DNA of 6,146 bases, taken from assembly GCA_937910385.1 (NCBI GenBank), contig CALEPT010000046.1, positions 1 through 6,146 on the forward strand, in the 5' to 3' direction. How positions within the stretch are numbered: position 1 is the first letter of the stretch; each line of letters starts with the position of its first letter. This DNA comes from an uncultured Ruminococcus sp. (lineage in GTDB: Bacteria > Bacillota > Clostridia > Oscillospirales > Ruminococcaceae). Below the pieces are notes generated by a model. The model searched no databases and was not told the origin of the DNA. It was given only the letters and a program-made list of their open reading frames with translations. Shown piece after piece: positions 5,921-6,146 of the stretch. Position numbers and translations under genes: made by a program.

Positions 5921-6146
5921 ATGCAGACAAAGACAGGTATCATCAAAAGGATAGTCGATGTGGTGCTGACAGTCCTCTTGCTGTTTTTAATGGCTTTTCA
6001 GGTGACAGGCGATGTCCTTCACGAATGGCTGGGTATAGGCATGACGGTAACACTGATACTGCATCATATCCTCAACCGCAAATGGTACAAGGCAGTGTTT
6101 AAGGGTAAGTATTCGCCCTACCGGATCGCAATGACAGCAGTAAACA
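5921..6146 (+). CDS. DUF4405 family membrane protein, N-terminal part
   Basis: Only the first 75 residues are in the window; the gene continues past the right edge. Residues about 8-28 form one membrane segment (IIKRIVDVVLTVLLLFLMAF) and 36-51 a second (WLGIGMTVTLILHHIL). Between and inside them lie TGDVLHEWLG with H34 and the paired H48-H49, followed by NRKWYKAV and YSPYRIAMTAVN. This order (K-D-x-x-x-T start, T-G-x-x-H-E, second helix with His then N-x-K-W, later YR..A.N) is typical of DUF4405 proteins. The family resembles b-type cytochrome membrane parts, so the histidines could bind haem. GGGAGGG lies six bases before the ATG, 16 bases after the flavodoxin stop, which makes it the next operon gene. 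A membrane electron carrier feeding the exported flavodoxins is a reasonable guess, not shown. Confidence 0.85.
   Translation, partial: MQTKTGIIKRIVDVVLTVLLLFLMAFQVTGDVLHEWLGIGMTVTLILHHILNRKWYKAVFKGKYSPYRIAMTAVN

Overview
The base composition, the strong GGAGG-type ribosome sites and the protein types all suggest a gut Firmicute of the Oscillospiraceae (Ruminococcus group). The clearest pointer is a dockerin-like calcium-binding segment in a secreted protein, a module typical of Ruminococcus and other clostridial fibre degraders. The genus is inferred from the sequence alone.

Layout. Positions 2-265 hold the 3' end of a small unrecognised protein. Its last codons run out of frame into what looks like the leftover C-terminus of an aldo/keto reductase (about 238-327). 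Positions 328-511 contain no gene but carry two hairpins, the second a perfect 11-bp inverted repeat that is probably the terminator facing the LysR gene. A LysR-type regulator lies on the minus strand (512-1396). It is divergent from a five-gene plus-strand run: a secreted dockerin-linked tandem flavodoxin (1584-2897), a YajO-like aldo/keto reductase (2923-3927), a YqhD/BDH-like iron-containing alcohol dehydrogenase (3945-5117), a flavodoxin lipoprotein (5158-5904) and the start of a DUF4405 membrane protein (5921 to the window end). Gaps inside the run are 16 to 40 bases with no visible terminator, so it reads as one operon.

Control. The divergent region (1397-1583) holds a perfect consensus sigma-70 promoter for the operon (TTGACA, 17 bp, TATAAT), a plausible lysR promoter, and two near-identical 17-bp boxes containing ATAG-N5-CTAT. 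One box overlaps the lysR promoter and the other lies upstream of the operon promoter. This fits a LysR protein that represses itself and controls the operon.

How the genes may work together. Two enzymes (AKR and ADH) look like cytoplasmic NAD(P)H-dependent carbonyl reductases. Both flavodoxin proteins carry export signals and so should act outside the membrane, and the last gene is a membrane protein of a family with possible haem-ligand histidines. The combination suggests a LysR-controlled redox or electrophile-response module with an envelope electron-transfer arm. That joint function is inference. The least usual parts are the dockerin-flavodoxin fusion and the exported flavodoxins sharing an operon with a DUF4405 protein.
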